Assembly: GCA_963791545.1 (NCBI GenBank)
Contig: CAWBSR010000001.1
Coordinates: 248,001-312,000, forward strand
Source: JALYXV01 sp963791545
GTDB lineage: Bacteria > Actinomycetota > Acidimicrobiia > Acidimicrobiales > Palsa-688
Length of the DNA: 64,000 bases
Direction: 5' to 3'
Shown here: positions 1 through 8,372 of the stretch, piece after piece
How positions within the stretch are numbered: the stretch's first letter is position 1
How the letters are laid out: each line of letters opens with the position of its first letter
Program-made: the position numbers and the translations under genes
Notes under the pieces: model-generated
What the model saw: the letters and a program-made list of their open reading frames with translations, nothing else
The model's database searches: none
What the model was told of the DNA's origin: nothing

Positions 1-1662
1 GGGCAGGAGGGCCTCAGGCACGCCGGCGCCATGGTCGGTGACGGTCAAGATCACCGACCCCTCGGCCGACGCGGCGCCGGGCGCATCGACGGCATCGCCG
101 GCGCCGGTTGGGGCGGGGCCCGTCGCTGCCACCGGGGCCGCGGTTGGGGCGGCGGCGGCGGCCGTAGCAACGCCCGCGACCGGCGGCGAGGGCGCCGGGG
201 ACGGCGGCGCCTCCACGGCGATGATGACGGGAGGGGCGCCATGCTCGATGGCGTTTTCGACCAGGTTGGCCACCACCTGCTCCAACCGGCGGGGGTCGGC
301 CAGCACGACGACGTCGTCGGGCACGTCCACCTGGACCTGCGACCCGTCGGCCACCGAGGCGAGGGCCGCCTCGACCAGCGGGCGGAGGCTGATGACCCTC
401 GGGCTCAAGAGGATCGCCTGGGCCTGGAGGCGGCTGATTTCGTACAGGTCGTCGGCCAGCCGGGCGATGCGTTCCGCCTGGCGGCGGATCGACTCCCCCA
501 TCCGCCCGATCTGGTCGGCGGGCAGCTCCCCGGCGTAGGACTGCAGGGTGGCGCCCAGACCCAGGATCGTGGTGAGCGGGTTGCGCAGGTCGTGAGTGAC
601 CATGGCCAAGAACTCGTTCTTGTCCGCCTCCAGGTCACGGGCCGCGGTCTCGTCGCGCACGATCCCCTGGTAGCCCACCAGCTCTTCGTCAACCGACCGC
701 GGTAGCACCTGGATATCCAGCACCCGGCGCACCCCGTCGGCCCGGGCGGCGGTCACCATCCGGCGGCCGCCATCGGGGACCAGCAGGGTGGCGTTGACAT
801 CGACACTCGAATCCAAGGGCACGATGACGCCGGCCAGGTGGCCGTCGTGCAGCTCGTCGAGCGAGCGGCCCAGGATGACGCCGAGGGATGTGTTGGCGTA
901 GTTGATGCGCCCCGTCAGGTCGACCTCGTACACCCCGTCCGAGGAGCGCTCGACGACATCCTGGTAGCGGGCCCGGATCCCTTCCTCTCGGCCCAGGATC
1001 GCCGACCAGTAACCCTGGGCCAGGGCGTCGGTGAGGCGGTCCATGGCGGGCAGGACCCGGGTGAGCAGGAGCGAGAGCGCGAGACCCCAGTGCCGGCCCT
1101 GCTCCTCAGCCAGTTCGACCGCGGTCTGCACCACCAGGTCGCGCGAGATCCTCAGGATGACGAGGAGTTGGGGCAGCGGGGACTGGGACCAGGCGGCCTG
1201 GGCGCCCACCTCCTGCAGGTCCCCGACCAGGGCTTCGTCGACCTCCGCCCCCTGTCCGGTGACTGCCAGGATGGCTTCGAAGCGGGCGCGAGCCTGCTCG
1301 ATGAAACGGGCCTGTTCGGTGATGTCCCAGGACCGGGATTCGGGGAACACGGTCGAGAAGATGTCGAAAACCCGACGGGCCATTTCGCCGGCCCGACCGT
1401 CGAGGGCGTCCAGCAGATCCCGCGGGTCCACCTGCTCCAACTCCTCCAAGCCGCCGTCGAAGCTGAACTGGTCGTCCTCGGTTCCGCTGTTGCGGGCCAC
1501 GAACGCCTTCAGATCGGCCAGCCGGAACCGGGGACCGTCGACACCGTCGGTGTCGGGGGACAGGTAACCGCCGTCCACCAGGGCCACTACCGCAGCCGGG
1601 GCCAGGCGGAGCACGGTCGCCGCCTCGGTGAGCGGTATGACATTGGCGTTGCGGTCGCCCAC
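1..1662 (-). CDS. HTH-PAS sensor histidine kinase (3' end beyond window)
   Basis: Likely cytoplasmic sensor kinase; no membrane segment is visible in 554 codons. Order: an excisionase/MerR-like helix-turn-helix at about residues 9-60 (LTEAATVLRL ... FRLADLKAFV), a helical region, a PAS domain near 205-310 (SSDGVYEVDLTGRINYAN), a HisKA domain with phospho-acceptor His357 (MVTHDLRNPL), then an HATPase with N box NLVENAIEHG and G1 motif DHGAGVP at the window edge. The GTG at 1662 is chosen because GGAG lies 6 bases upstream and a stop occurs 10 codons further up. A roughly 50-residue Ala/Pro-rich segment sits between the N and G1 boxes, which is unusual. Motifs make the kinase call secure; the signal and partner are unknown. 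Confidence 0.88.
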   Translation of the reverse strand, partial: MGDRNANVIPLTEAATVLRLAPAAVVALVDGGYLSPDTDGVDGPRFRLADLKAFVARNSGTEDDQFSFDGGLEELEQVDPRDLLDALDGRAGEMARRVFDIFSTVFPESRSWDITEQARFIEQARARFEAILAVTGQGAEVDEALVGDLQEVGAQAAWSQSPLPQLLVILRISRDLVVQTAVELAEEQGRHWGLALSLLLTRVLPAMDRLTDALAQGYWSAILGREEGIRARYQDVVERSSDGVYEVDLTGRINYANTSLGVILGRSLDELHDGHLAGVIVPLDSSVDVNATLLVPDGGRRMVTAARADGVRRVLDIQVLPRSVDEELVGYQGIVRDETAARDLEADKNEFLAMVTHDLRNPLTTILGLGATLQSYAGELPADQIGRMGESIRRQAERIARLADDLYEISRLQAQAILLSPRVISLRPLVEAALASVADGSQVQVDVPDDVVVLADPRRLEQVVANLVENAIEHGAPPVIIAVEAPPSPAPSPPVAGVATAAAAAPTAAPVAATGPAPTGAGDAVDAPGAASAEGSVILTVTDHGAGVPEALLP

Positions 1663-1788
1663 GAAAAGCTCCAGAAGAAATAGGTAGTCCCGTCAAGCTA
1701 CTTCGGCATCCGGCTGCCGGATTCCCCCTGCCCAGCCGACACTAACTCCAGGGGCCCGCATATCGCGGGCTCGCCGGGGGCGTTACGG

Positions 1789-2781
1789 TTGGCGAATGGG
1801 GAGAAACGGCACCACCCGGCACCACGAACGCCTGGACCCGACCGGCCGGCTGAGTCCTGGTCCCGCGTCGTGGTGAACCGATCCAGCGCGAGCACGCTCC
1901 GGGGGCGGTTGATGCCCCGCACCGCGGCCGGCTTGGCGGCCATCGTGCTGTCGGCGGCTATTGGCGCTGCCTTCAGCGGCGCCGTCCTCTATTCGTATTA
2001 CGAATACCGGTTGCAGAAGACCAACGACCGGGTCAACACCTTGATCAACACCTATCAGAAGACATTCCAGAACGCCTCGGGTGACCTGGCCAACCAGGCC
2101 AACCAGGCCAAGGCCCAGATCGACAGCGCCCTGGGCCCGCTGTCGTCGTTGAGCGGGGCCTCGTTGCAGAACCTCGACAAGAAGCTGGCGCCCTCCATGT
2201 TCTTCGTGTCCACCCTCGATCAGAATGGCCAGCCGTCGGTCGGCTCCGCCTTCGCCATTGCCTCGGACTCGGGCCAGACCCTCCTGATCACCTCGTACAC
2301 CACCATCGCCGCCGCGACCAAGAAGCCGGGACCGCCGGTGATGGTGCGCCAGGGCAGCGGCGCCAACGTCGCGGTTCAGGTCTACAACTGGGACCCGGGC
2401 ACCGACCTGGCCCTGATCCTCCTGCCCAAGGGCAACACCCCGGCGCTGCCGGCGGCCCCGCAAACGCCGGCCCCCCAGATCGGTGACCGGGTGTTCGCGG
2501 TGGCTGGGATCGGCTCCCTCGGCGCCGAGGTGGCCCAAGGCACCGTTATCGACGTCTCCTCGGCCGGCTTGCAGCACACCGCGCCGGTGGGCCAGGGGTT
2601 CCAGGGCGGACCCATGGTGAACGCGGACGGCCAGGTCGTGGCGGTCGCGTCCCGGGGTTACGCACCACTCGCCTTCCAGTCGGACTCGGTGTCGTTTGCC
2701 CCCCTGATCAGAGCGGCATGCACCCGGGTGCTGAGCTGCCCCGGTGGCACCTTGGGCAACACCCCGGGCGCCCGAGGCTAA
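1789..2781 (+). CDS. membrane-anchored trypsin-fold pseudoprotease
   Basis: One N-terminal membrane segment (AAGLAAIVLSAAIGAAFSGA) is followed by a helical stretch and a chymotrypsin/HtrA-like fold, so the protein is probably anchored and extracytoplasmic. The fold is recognisable from TDLALILL around the usual catalytic Asp and from GQGFQGGPMV where GNSGGP is expected. The His site reads TSYTTIAAA instead of TAAHV, and the Ser is replaced by Gln, so only Asp remains and proteolysis is unlikely. The listed start is a TTG; ATG 1912 or the GTG pair near 1871 also precede the membrane segment and are equally plausible. It runs convergent to the penicillin-binding protein gene. A scaffolding or ligand-binding role is inference. 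Confidence 0.75.
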   Translation: MANGEKRHHPAPRTPGPDRPAESWSRVVVNRSSASTLRGRLMPRTAAGLAAIVLSAAIGAAFSGAVLYSYYEYRLQKTNDRVNTLINTYQKTFQNASGDLANQANQAKAQIDSALGPLSSLSGASLQNLDKKLAPSMFFVSTLDQNGQPSVGSAFAIASDSGQTLLITSYTTIAAATKKPGPPVMVRQGSGANVAVQVYNWDPGTDLALILLPKGNTPALPAAPQTPAPQIGDRVFAVAGIGSLGAEVAQGTVIDVSSAGLQHTAPVGQGFQGGPMVNADGQVVAVASRGYAPLAFQSDSVSFAPLIRAACTRVLSCPGGTLGNTPGARG

Positions 2782-2782
2782 G

Positions 2783-2830
2783 CCCGCCGGCCCCCGCCGG
2801 CCCCCGCCGGCCCCCGCCGGCCCCCGCCGG
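2783..2830. repeat. 10-bp tandem repeat CCCCCGCCGG
   Basis: Four exact head-to-tail copies at 2791-2830, preceded by a partial copy, fill the convergent gap just after the pseudoprotease stop. No hairpin of terminator type is evident. Copy number may vary by slippage. Confidence 0.9.
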
Positions 2831-2903
2831 CGGCCCTCGCCACCCCTTCCGCCTCGACCCCCTCCCGGGCCCCACGAGCGGTCCCACTCGCAGTCCTGGC
2901 GCG

Positions 2904-5192
2904 TCAGGGGTGCAGCGTGGTGCTGGTCGTCGACGTGGCGGACGGTGGCACGAACGGTGGCAAGGTCGGAGGCGGTGCGATGGTGGACGGCGGGACCACC
3001 GCGTTGGCGGACGCCCCGGGCGCGATGTAGGGACCGCCCAGCGGGGTGTCGGCGGGCGCCAAGGGGGCGCCGGGGTTGATGTTTCCTCGTTTCTGGGCGT
3101 TCAACTGGTCGACCAGTGACGACAAAGGCGGCGGCTGGCTGAAGTCGGTCGGCGCCACCTTGGCCAGGGCCTGGCTCATGAAGTTCTTCCAGGTGGAGGC
3201 GGGAACGGTCCCGCCGAACACATTGCCGATCCCGGGCAGGACGACCGACGTCGACTGATTGTTGGCGTAGCCCATCCACACCGCCGTCGACCGGGACGGG
3301 GCGTAACCGACGAACCAGGCGTTGGTGAACTTGCTCGTCGTTCCCGTCTTGCCTGCCGCGGGCCGGCCGATGTTGGCACCGGTGCCGGTCCCTGCGGTGA
3401 TGACACCCTTCAGGACGTCGGTGACGTTGTCGGCGATCACGGCATCGATGACCTGGGTGGTTCCCGGGGGTTTGGCGATGTTGTCGACCAGGATCTTGCC
3501 GGTGCCGTCGATGATCTTGAGCACCGGCGTCGGCTGGGCCCGGTTGCCGTGGTTGTCGAACACCCCATAGGCCGACGCCATGTCCAGCGGGGACACCCCT
3601 ACCTCACCGAGGGCGTAGGCCCCGCTGCAGGTATGCACCTGGGAGCTGTACCAGGCCGAGGTGATGCCCAGCTTGGCCGCCATCTGGGCTACCTGGGGGC
3701 AGCCGGTGTCGCGGATCACCTGGGCGTAGACGGTGTTGATCGACTGGGCGGTGGCGACCCGGAGGGTGGCGCTGCCGCCCCCCTCGCCCTCGTTGTTGGA
3801 AATGGTGCACGGGTTGGCGGGCGTGGCCTTGCAATTCGGTATGACGAAGACGCGCGGCGCCGAGTAGACCTTGGTCGGCGGGATGCCCTCGGCGAAGGCG
3901 GTGGCCAGGACGAACGGCTTCCAGGCCGACCCGGGCTGGCGGCCCGCGATGCCGGTGCGGCTGGTGATGTTGTCGCCCGACCAGCAGTCGGCGGGGACCT
4001 CGACCTTTACCGAGGCGTCGGGTTTCGGCTCACATCCGCCCAGGGCGAAGTTGACCTGGGAGTACGGGCCCGGCCCCCCGAAGTCACGGCCGCCCACGAT
4101 GGCGTCCACGAACCCAGTCTGCGGTTCCACGGTGGCCAGCGCCATCTCGAGCGGCTCTTTGGTCCCCTTCAAGGCGGTTTGGACCGACGCGTCGGCCTCC
4201 TTCTGCACCGTCGGGTCGAGGGTGGTCTGGATCCGGAGGCCGCCCTGATAGACCTCCTGGGGGCCGTACTTTTGCAGTAAGTACCGCAGCAGGTAGTCCA
4301 CGAAGGCCGGGTACTGGGGCTTGTCCTGCTGGGGCGGGAAGACGGCGGTCTCGGTGTCGGTGGGCGTGTCCCCGGGGCCCAGCACGGTCACCGGCTGGGC
4401 GACCGCCTGGTCGTGCTGTACCTGGGTGATGTAGCCCTGCTCCAGCATCTTGTCGAGGACCAAAATGCGCCGGGCGTCGGCCCCCGACGCGTTCTCCCGG
4501 GGTGCCAGTGTGGTCGGCGCCCGGATCAGGGCGGCCAGCATGGCGGCCTCGGAGAGGGTGAGTTGGCTGACCGGGATGCGGAAGTAGTTCTCGGAGGCGG
4601 CGCCGATGCCGTAGCTGCCGTCGCCAAAGAAGATGGTGCTGAGATACTGGAACAGGATCTCGTCCTTGGAGCTGGCCCGGTCCAACCGGCTGGCCAGAAT
4701 GGCTTCCTTGATCTTGCGGGTGAGGTTCCGCTGGCCGTTGGTATAGGTCAGCTTCACGTACTGCTGGGTAATGGTCGACCCGCCCTGGACCGGTTGCGAA
4801 TTGCGCAGGTCGGCCACCAGGGCCCGGAGGCTGCCGCGGATGTCGACGCCGCCGTGGTGGTAGAAGTTGCGGTCCTCGATGGACACCACGGCTTCCTTGA
4901 GCACGGCGGGAATGTCCTTCTCGGTGACCGGGATGCGCTGGTCGAACTGGTGGAAGGTGGCGATCAGGGTGCCGTTGCGGTCATACACCAGGCTGGGCGA
5001 TATGGCGATGAGGGCCTTCGGGGTGGGGATGGTCGCGGGCAGCGGGAGGAAGATGAGCGCCGCCAGGATGGTGACGATCACGGCGAGGGGAACCCCGACG
5101 GAAACGGTCACCAGCAGGAGAACGGAATCGAAGACCAGCCGGGCCGGGCGGGGCAGCATGTTGCCAAGAGCTTCGCGCGACCAGGTCCCCAC
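2904..5192 (-). CDS. ponA: class A penicillin-binding protein (transglycosylase/transpeptidase)
   Basis: Bifunctional peptidoglycan synthase acting outside the membrane: it polymerises lipid II and cross-links stem peptides. A membrane anchor lies at residues 19-52. The GT51 domain shows EDRNFYHHGGVD (catalytic Glu) and QGGSTITQQYVK. The transpeptidase domain has SXXK as SAWK (GRQPGSAWKPF), SXN as SIN and KTG as KTGTT, so all active-site motifs are intact. The C-terminal tail is rich in Pro, Ser and Thr. At 762 residues the length is normal. It is divergent from selA with only 36 bases between them. A PonA1/PonA2-type assignment fits; which paralogue cannot be said from the sequence alone. 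Confidence 0.95.
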   Translation of the reverse strand: MGTWSREALGNMLPRPARLVFDSVLLLVTVSVGVPLAVIVTILAALIFLPLPATIPTPKALIAISPSLVYDRNGTLIATFHQFDQRIPVTEKDIPAVLKEAVVSIEDRNFYHHGGVDIRGSLRALVADLRNSQPVQGGSTITQQYVKLTYTNGQRNLTRKIKEAILASRLDRASSKDEILFQYLSTIFFGDGSYGIGAASENYFRIPVSQLTLSEAAMLAALIRAPTTLAPRENASGADARRILVLDKMLEQGYITQVQHDQAVAQPVTVLGPGDTPTDTETAVFPPQQDKPQYPAFVDYLLRYLLQKYGPQEVYQGGLRIQTTLDPTVQKEADASVQTALKGTKEPLEMALATVEPQTGFVDAIVGGRDFGGPGPYSQVNFALGGCEPKPDASVKVEVPADCWSGDNITSRTGIAGRQPGSAWKPFVLATAFAEGIPPTKVYSAPRVFVIPNCKATPANPCTISNNEGEGGGSATLRVATAQSINTVYAQVIRDTGCPQVAQMAAKLGITSAWYSSQVHTCSGAYALGEVGVSPLDMASAYGVFDNHGNRAQPTPVLKIIDGTGKILVDNIAKPPGTTQVIDAVIADNVTDVLKGVITAGTGTGANIGRPAAGKTGTTSKFTNAWFVGYAPSRSTAVWMGYANNQSTSVVLPGIGNVFGGTVPASTWKNFMSQALAKVAPTDFSQPPPLSSLVDQLNAQKRGNINPGAPLAPADTPLGGPYIAPGASANAVVPPSTIAPPPTLPPFVPPSATSTTSTTLHP

Positions 5193-5214
5193 GGGGGACG
5201 CGGCCCCGCACCAA

Positions 5215-5220
5215 TAGGCT
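5215..5220 (+). promoter_or_regulatory. -10 element for leaderless selA mRNA
   Basis: TAGGCT (TANNNT consensus) ends 8 bases before the GTG of selA, so transcription would begin at or next to the start codon. No Shine-Dalgarno sequence is present and no good -35 is seen. Confidence 0.5.
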
Positions 5221-5228
5221 CATCCCCA

Positions 5229-6503
5229 GTGACCAGCCGCCCACCGTCGGTAGATGCCCTGGCCCGGAGCCTGGCCGATGTCGACCTGCCCCATGCCCTG
5301 CTGGTCGATGCCGCCCGGGGAGCCATCGCGGCCGGCGACCCCCACGCGGCCCGGGGCCACGCCGAGGCCATGGCCGAGGCCCTGCTGCGACCGGTCATCA
5401 ATGCCACCGGCGTCCTCCTCCACACCAACCTGGGCCGGGCCCCACTGGCGCCGTCGAGCGCAACCGGTCCTCTCCGGTACTCCAACCTCGAGTTCGACCT
5501 GGCCACCGGCCGCCGGGGTTCCCGCCACAGCCACGCCGCGGGCCTGCTGGCCCGGGCGGCCGGCGCCGAGGCCGCCCTGGTGGTCAACAACGGCGCCGCC
5601 GCCGTCCTCCTGGCGGTGACCGCACTGGCCAGCCGGGCCGAGGTCGTGGTCAGCCGGGGGGAACTGGTCGAGGTCGGCGGCGGCTTCCGCATTCCCGACG
5701 TACTGGCCGCGTCGGGGGCCCGACTGGTCGAGGTCGGAACCACCAACCGCACCCGGGTCGCCGATTACGCCGCCGCCATGACCCCCGAAACCGCCCTCAT
5801 CCTCAAGGTCCACCAGTCCAACTACCGCATCGTCGGCTTCACCGTCGCGGCCACCGTCGCCGAACTGGCGAACCTGGGGCCCCTGGTCGTCGCCGACATC
5901 GGCTCGGGACTACTCGACGCCGCCACCCCCTGGTTGCCCGGAGGTCCCCCGGGGTGGCTCCACGGCGAGCCGGCGGCCCGCCAGACCCTGGCCGCCGGGG
6001 CGGCCCTGGTAACCTTCTCGGGCGACAAGCTGCTGGGCGGCCCCCAGGCGGGGGTCGTCGCGGGCCGGAAGGACCTCGTGGACCGCTGCGCCCGCCACCC
6101 CCTGGCCCGGGCCCTGCGCCCCGGCGGCCTGGTCCTCGAAGCGCTGCAGACCACCGCCTTGGCCTACCTCCGCCGGGACCTGGCGGGGCTGCCGTTCTGG
6201 TGGCTGGCCACGACGCCGGTCACCGAGCTGCAGGAACGAGCCGCCGCCCTCGTCAAGGACCTCGACCGAGCCGGCGCCACTGCCACTGATTGCGCCAGCA
6301 TCCCCGGCGGCGGCTCCCTCCCCGGGCTGGAAATTCCCTCGGCCGGCGTCCGCCTGGAGGGCGACCACCGGGCCGCCCTGCGCGCCCACGGGCCGCCCAT
6401 CATCGCCCGGGCTCACGATGGCGCAACCATCTGCGACCTGCGCAGCGTCGATCCCGTCGACGATCCGATCCTCGCCGAGGCCCTTCGCCACCTCGCCACC
6501 TGA
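5229..6503 (+). CDS. selA: L-seryl-tRNA(Sec) selenium transferase SelA
   Basis: PLP enzyme converting seryl-tRNA(Sec) to selenocysteinyl-tRNA(Sec) with selenophosphate. At 424 residues it is shorter than the roughly 460 of E. coli SelA but typical of actinobacteria. Seen: N-terminal RPPSVDALARSL, the family motif NATGVLLHTNLGRAPL, VEVGTTNRT, and the PLP-lysine segment FSGDKLLGGPQAG. The GTG at 5229 is favoured by conserved N-terminal homology and by the -10 box 8 bases upstream. The stop TGA shares one base with the ATG of selB (TGATG), so the two are translationally coupled. No selC tRNA, selD or selenoprotein is seen in this window. Confidence 0.96.
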   Translation: MTSRPPSVDALARSLADVDLPHALLVDAARGAIAAGDPHAARGHAEAMAEALLRPVINATGVLLHTNLGRAPLAPSSATGPLRYSNLEFDLATGRRGSRHSHAAGLLARAAGAEAALVVNNGAAAVLLAVTALASRAEVVVSRGELVEVGGGFRIPDVLAASGARLVEVGTTNRTRVADYAAAMTPETALILKVHQSNYRIVGFTVAATVAELANLGPLVVADIGSGLLDAATPWLPGGPPGWLHGEPAARQTLAAGAALVTFSGDKLLGGPQAGVVAGRKDLVDRCARHPLARALRPGGLVLEALQTTALAYLRRDLAGLPFWWLATTPVTELQERAAALVKDLDRAGATATDCASIPGGGSLPGLEIPSAGVRLEGDHRAALRAHGPPIIARAHDGATICDLRSVDPVDDPILAEALRHLAT

Positions 6504-8314
6504 TGCACGTCCTCGCCACCGCCGGCCACGTCGACCACGGCAAATCGACGTTGGTGCTGGCCCTCACGGGCATGGACCCCGACCGCTTCGCCGAGGAAAA
6601 GGCGCGGGGCCTCACCATCGACCTCGGCTTCGCTTGGACCACCCTGCCCTCCGGGGAGGGGGTGGCCTTCGTCGACGTGCCCGGCCACGTTCGCTTCATC
6701 CGCAACATGCTGGCCGGGGTGGGCGCCGTCGACGCCTGCCTGTTTGTCGTCGCCGCCACCGAGGTCTGGAAGCCGCAGTCCGAGGAGCACCTCCGCATCC
6801 TGGAGCTGCTGGGCATCGGCCACGGCCTGGTCGCCCTCACCAAGACGGGCCTGGTCGACGACGAGTGGCGGGAACTGGCCGCCCTCGAAATCGCCGACCA
6901 CGTCGCCGGCACCTTCCTCGAGGGCGCCCCCGTCGTGCCCGTCGACGCCCGCAGCGGCGCCGGGCTGGACGACCTGCGCCTCGCCCTCGACAAGTTGCTG
7001 GCCGAAACACCGACCTCGCCCGACCGGGACCGGCCCCGGTTGTGGGTCGACCGGTCGTTCGCCGCCAAAGGCTCGGGCACCGTGGTCACCGGAACCCTCA
7101 CCGGCGGGGCGGTGGCCGTCGACGACGAACTTACGATCGTCACTGCCTCGAAGGGGGGAAAAGGGGCGCCAGTGCGGGTACGGGGACTGCAGAGTCATCA
7201 GCTTCCGCGGCGGTCAGTCGGGCCCGGTCACCGCATCGCCGTCAATCTGACCGGCGTCCACCACGGGGAGATCCACCGGGGCGACGCCCTCATCCGCTCG
7301 GGCCAGTGGGCCGCTACCCGCACGTTCGACGCCTCGCTTCGGGTCCTGGCAGCATTGGACCACCAGGTGTCCCGCCGGGGCGCCTACCTGCTGTATGCCG
7401 GCTCCGGTGAGTTCCCGGTGCGGGTCCGGGTGCTGACCGACAGCGCCATCGAGGCGGGCCGAACGGGCCTGATCCGGTGCCATCTCCCGGTAGCCCTGCC
7501 CCTCCTGCCGGGCGACCGCTATGTGCTCCGCGAGAGCGGTCGCTCGGAAACGGTCGGGGGGGGCGAGATCCTCGACGTGGCCCCCGTCCTGCCGGCTTCC
7601 AAGGCCCAGCCGTCCCGATCGGTTGACCGGGTGATCGCCGAGCGGGGCTGGATCGAGGCCACACTGCTGGAGCGGCTGACCGGCGAGCGTCGCCCCCCGG
7701 TCGTGGGACGCTGGGTCGTGTCTCCGTCGGCCCTGGCGGCGGTCCAGCAAATGGTGCGAGATGCGGTGGGCACGGCCGGGCCGCTGGGACTCGACCTGGC
7801 GACCCTCGACACCCGGGCCCGGGCGGCACTGGCCACCATGGGCGACCAGGTCCTGGTCCGAGACGGGCGGGCCTGGCCGGCCGGAGAGCCCGGGTCCGAA
7901 TTGGTTTTGCCAAAAAGTGATGTCCTGACATCACTTTTTGGCAAAGATCCCACTCCGGCCGATCGGGTGGCCGGCCAACTGGCCGAAAACCCGTGGCTGG
8001 TCGCCTTGCGCGATGCCGCCTGGGCGCCGCCGCCCCCCGACGGCGTGGACCGCCAGATCGTCCGGGAACTGGTCCGGCGGGGCCTGGTTATCGAGCGCGA
8101 CGGGATCCACTTCGCGGCCGAGGCGGTCGACCAGGCCGCCCGGGTGGTCGCAGGGCTCCTCGCCCAGACGCCCGACGGGGTGACGGTGGCGGAGGTCCGC
8201 ACCGCCCTCGGGATCACTCGAAAGCACGTCCTGCCCCTGCTGGCCCAACTTGACGCCACCGGGGTGACCCGCCGTCGCGGCGACCTCCGGATCGCCGGGC
8301 CCCGCCTACCCTGA
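6503..8314 (+). CDS. selB: selenocysteine-specific elongation factor SelB
   Basis: GTPase that delivers Sec-tRNA(Sec) to UGA codons marked by a SECIS hairpin. The N-terminus has a complete G domain: G1 GHVDHGKST, G2 around RGLTIDLGF, G3 DVPGH, and TKTG in place of NKxD. The C-terminal part holds winged-helix repeats for SECIS binding (for example VTVAEVRTALGITRKHVLPLLAQLDATGVTRRRGDLRI). Length is 603 residues, as usual. It overlaps selA by one base. An AT-rich perfect palindrome at 7906-7945 is translated in frame between winged-helix units, giving a peptide around LPKSDVLTSLFGK that looks inserted. Confidence 0.96.
   Translation: MHVLATAGHVDHGKSTLVLALTGMDPDRFAEEKARGLTIDLGFAWTTLPSGEGVAFVDVPGHVRFIRNMLAGVGAVDACLFVVAATEVWKPQSEEHLRILELLGIGHGLVALTKTGLVDDEWRELAALEIADHVAGTFLEGAPVVPVDARSGAGLDDLRLALDKLLAETPTSPDRDRPRLWVDRSFAAKGSGTVVTGTLTGGAVAVDDELTIVTASKGGKGAPVRVRGLQSHQLPRRSVGPGHRIAVNLTGVHHGEIHRGDALIRSGQWAATRTFDASLRVLAALDHQVSRRGAYLLYAGSGEFPVRVRVLTDSAIEAGRTGLIRCHLPVALPLLPGDRYVLRESGRSETVGGGEILDVAPVLPASKAQPSRSVDRVIAERGWIEATLLERLTGERRPPVVGRWVVSPSALAAVQQMVRDAVGTAGPLGLDLATLDTRARAALATMGDQVLVRDGRAWPAGEPGSELVLPKSDVLTSLFGKDPTPADRVAGQLAENPWLVALRDAAWAPPPPDGVDRQIVRELVRRGLVIERDGIHFAAEAVDQAARVVAGLLAQTPDGVTVAEVRTALGITRKHVLPLLAQLDATGVTRRRGDLRIAGPRLP
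7906..7945. repeat. perfect 19-bp-arm palindrome inside selB
   Basis: Left arm 7906-7924 and right arm 7927-7945 are exact reverse complements separated by CT. The element is much richer in A+T than the surrounding coding sequence and contains no in-frame stop. It would form a long RNA hairpin in the selB message. Possible identities are an in-frame palindromic repeat element, a protein-binding site or a transcription roadblock. No second copy was noticed in the window. Confidence 0.9.
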
Positions 8315-8336
8315 GAAGGGAACTGAGAAAAGTAGT

Positions 8337-8360
8337 CGGCAGGAGGCCCCGATCCTGCCG
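8337..8360 (+). terminator. hairpin after selB
   Basis: Arms CGGCAGGA (8337-8344) and TCCTGCCG (8353-8360) enclose an 8-base loop, 23 bases after the selB stop and 12 bases before the next ATG. There is no T-run, so termination is only a possibility; it could also lie in the leader of the next gene. Confidence 0.4.
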
Positions 8361-8372
8361 ATAGCTGAAGGC

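Noticed and set aside
1783..3279. 498-codon open frame on the minus strand opposite the pseudoprotease
   Set aside because: Composition (Arg/Gly/His-rich, no domains) is the shadow of a high-GC gene; the plus frame has a membrane anchor and a recognisable fold.
4413..5228. Upstream extension of the selA frame by 272 codons
   Set aside because: It is antisense to the penicillin-binding protein; SelA homology begins at GTG 5229.
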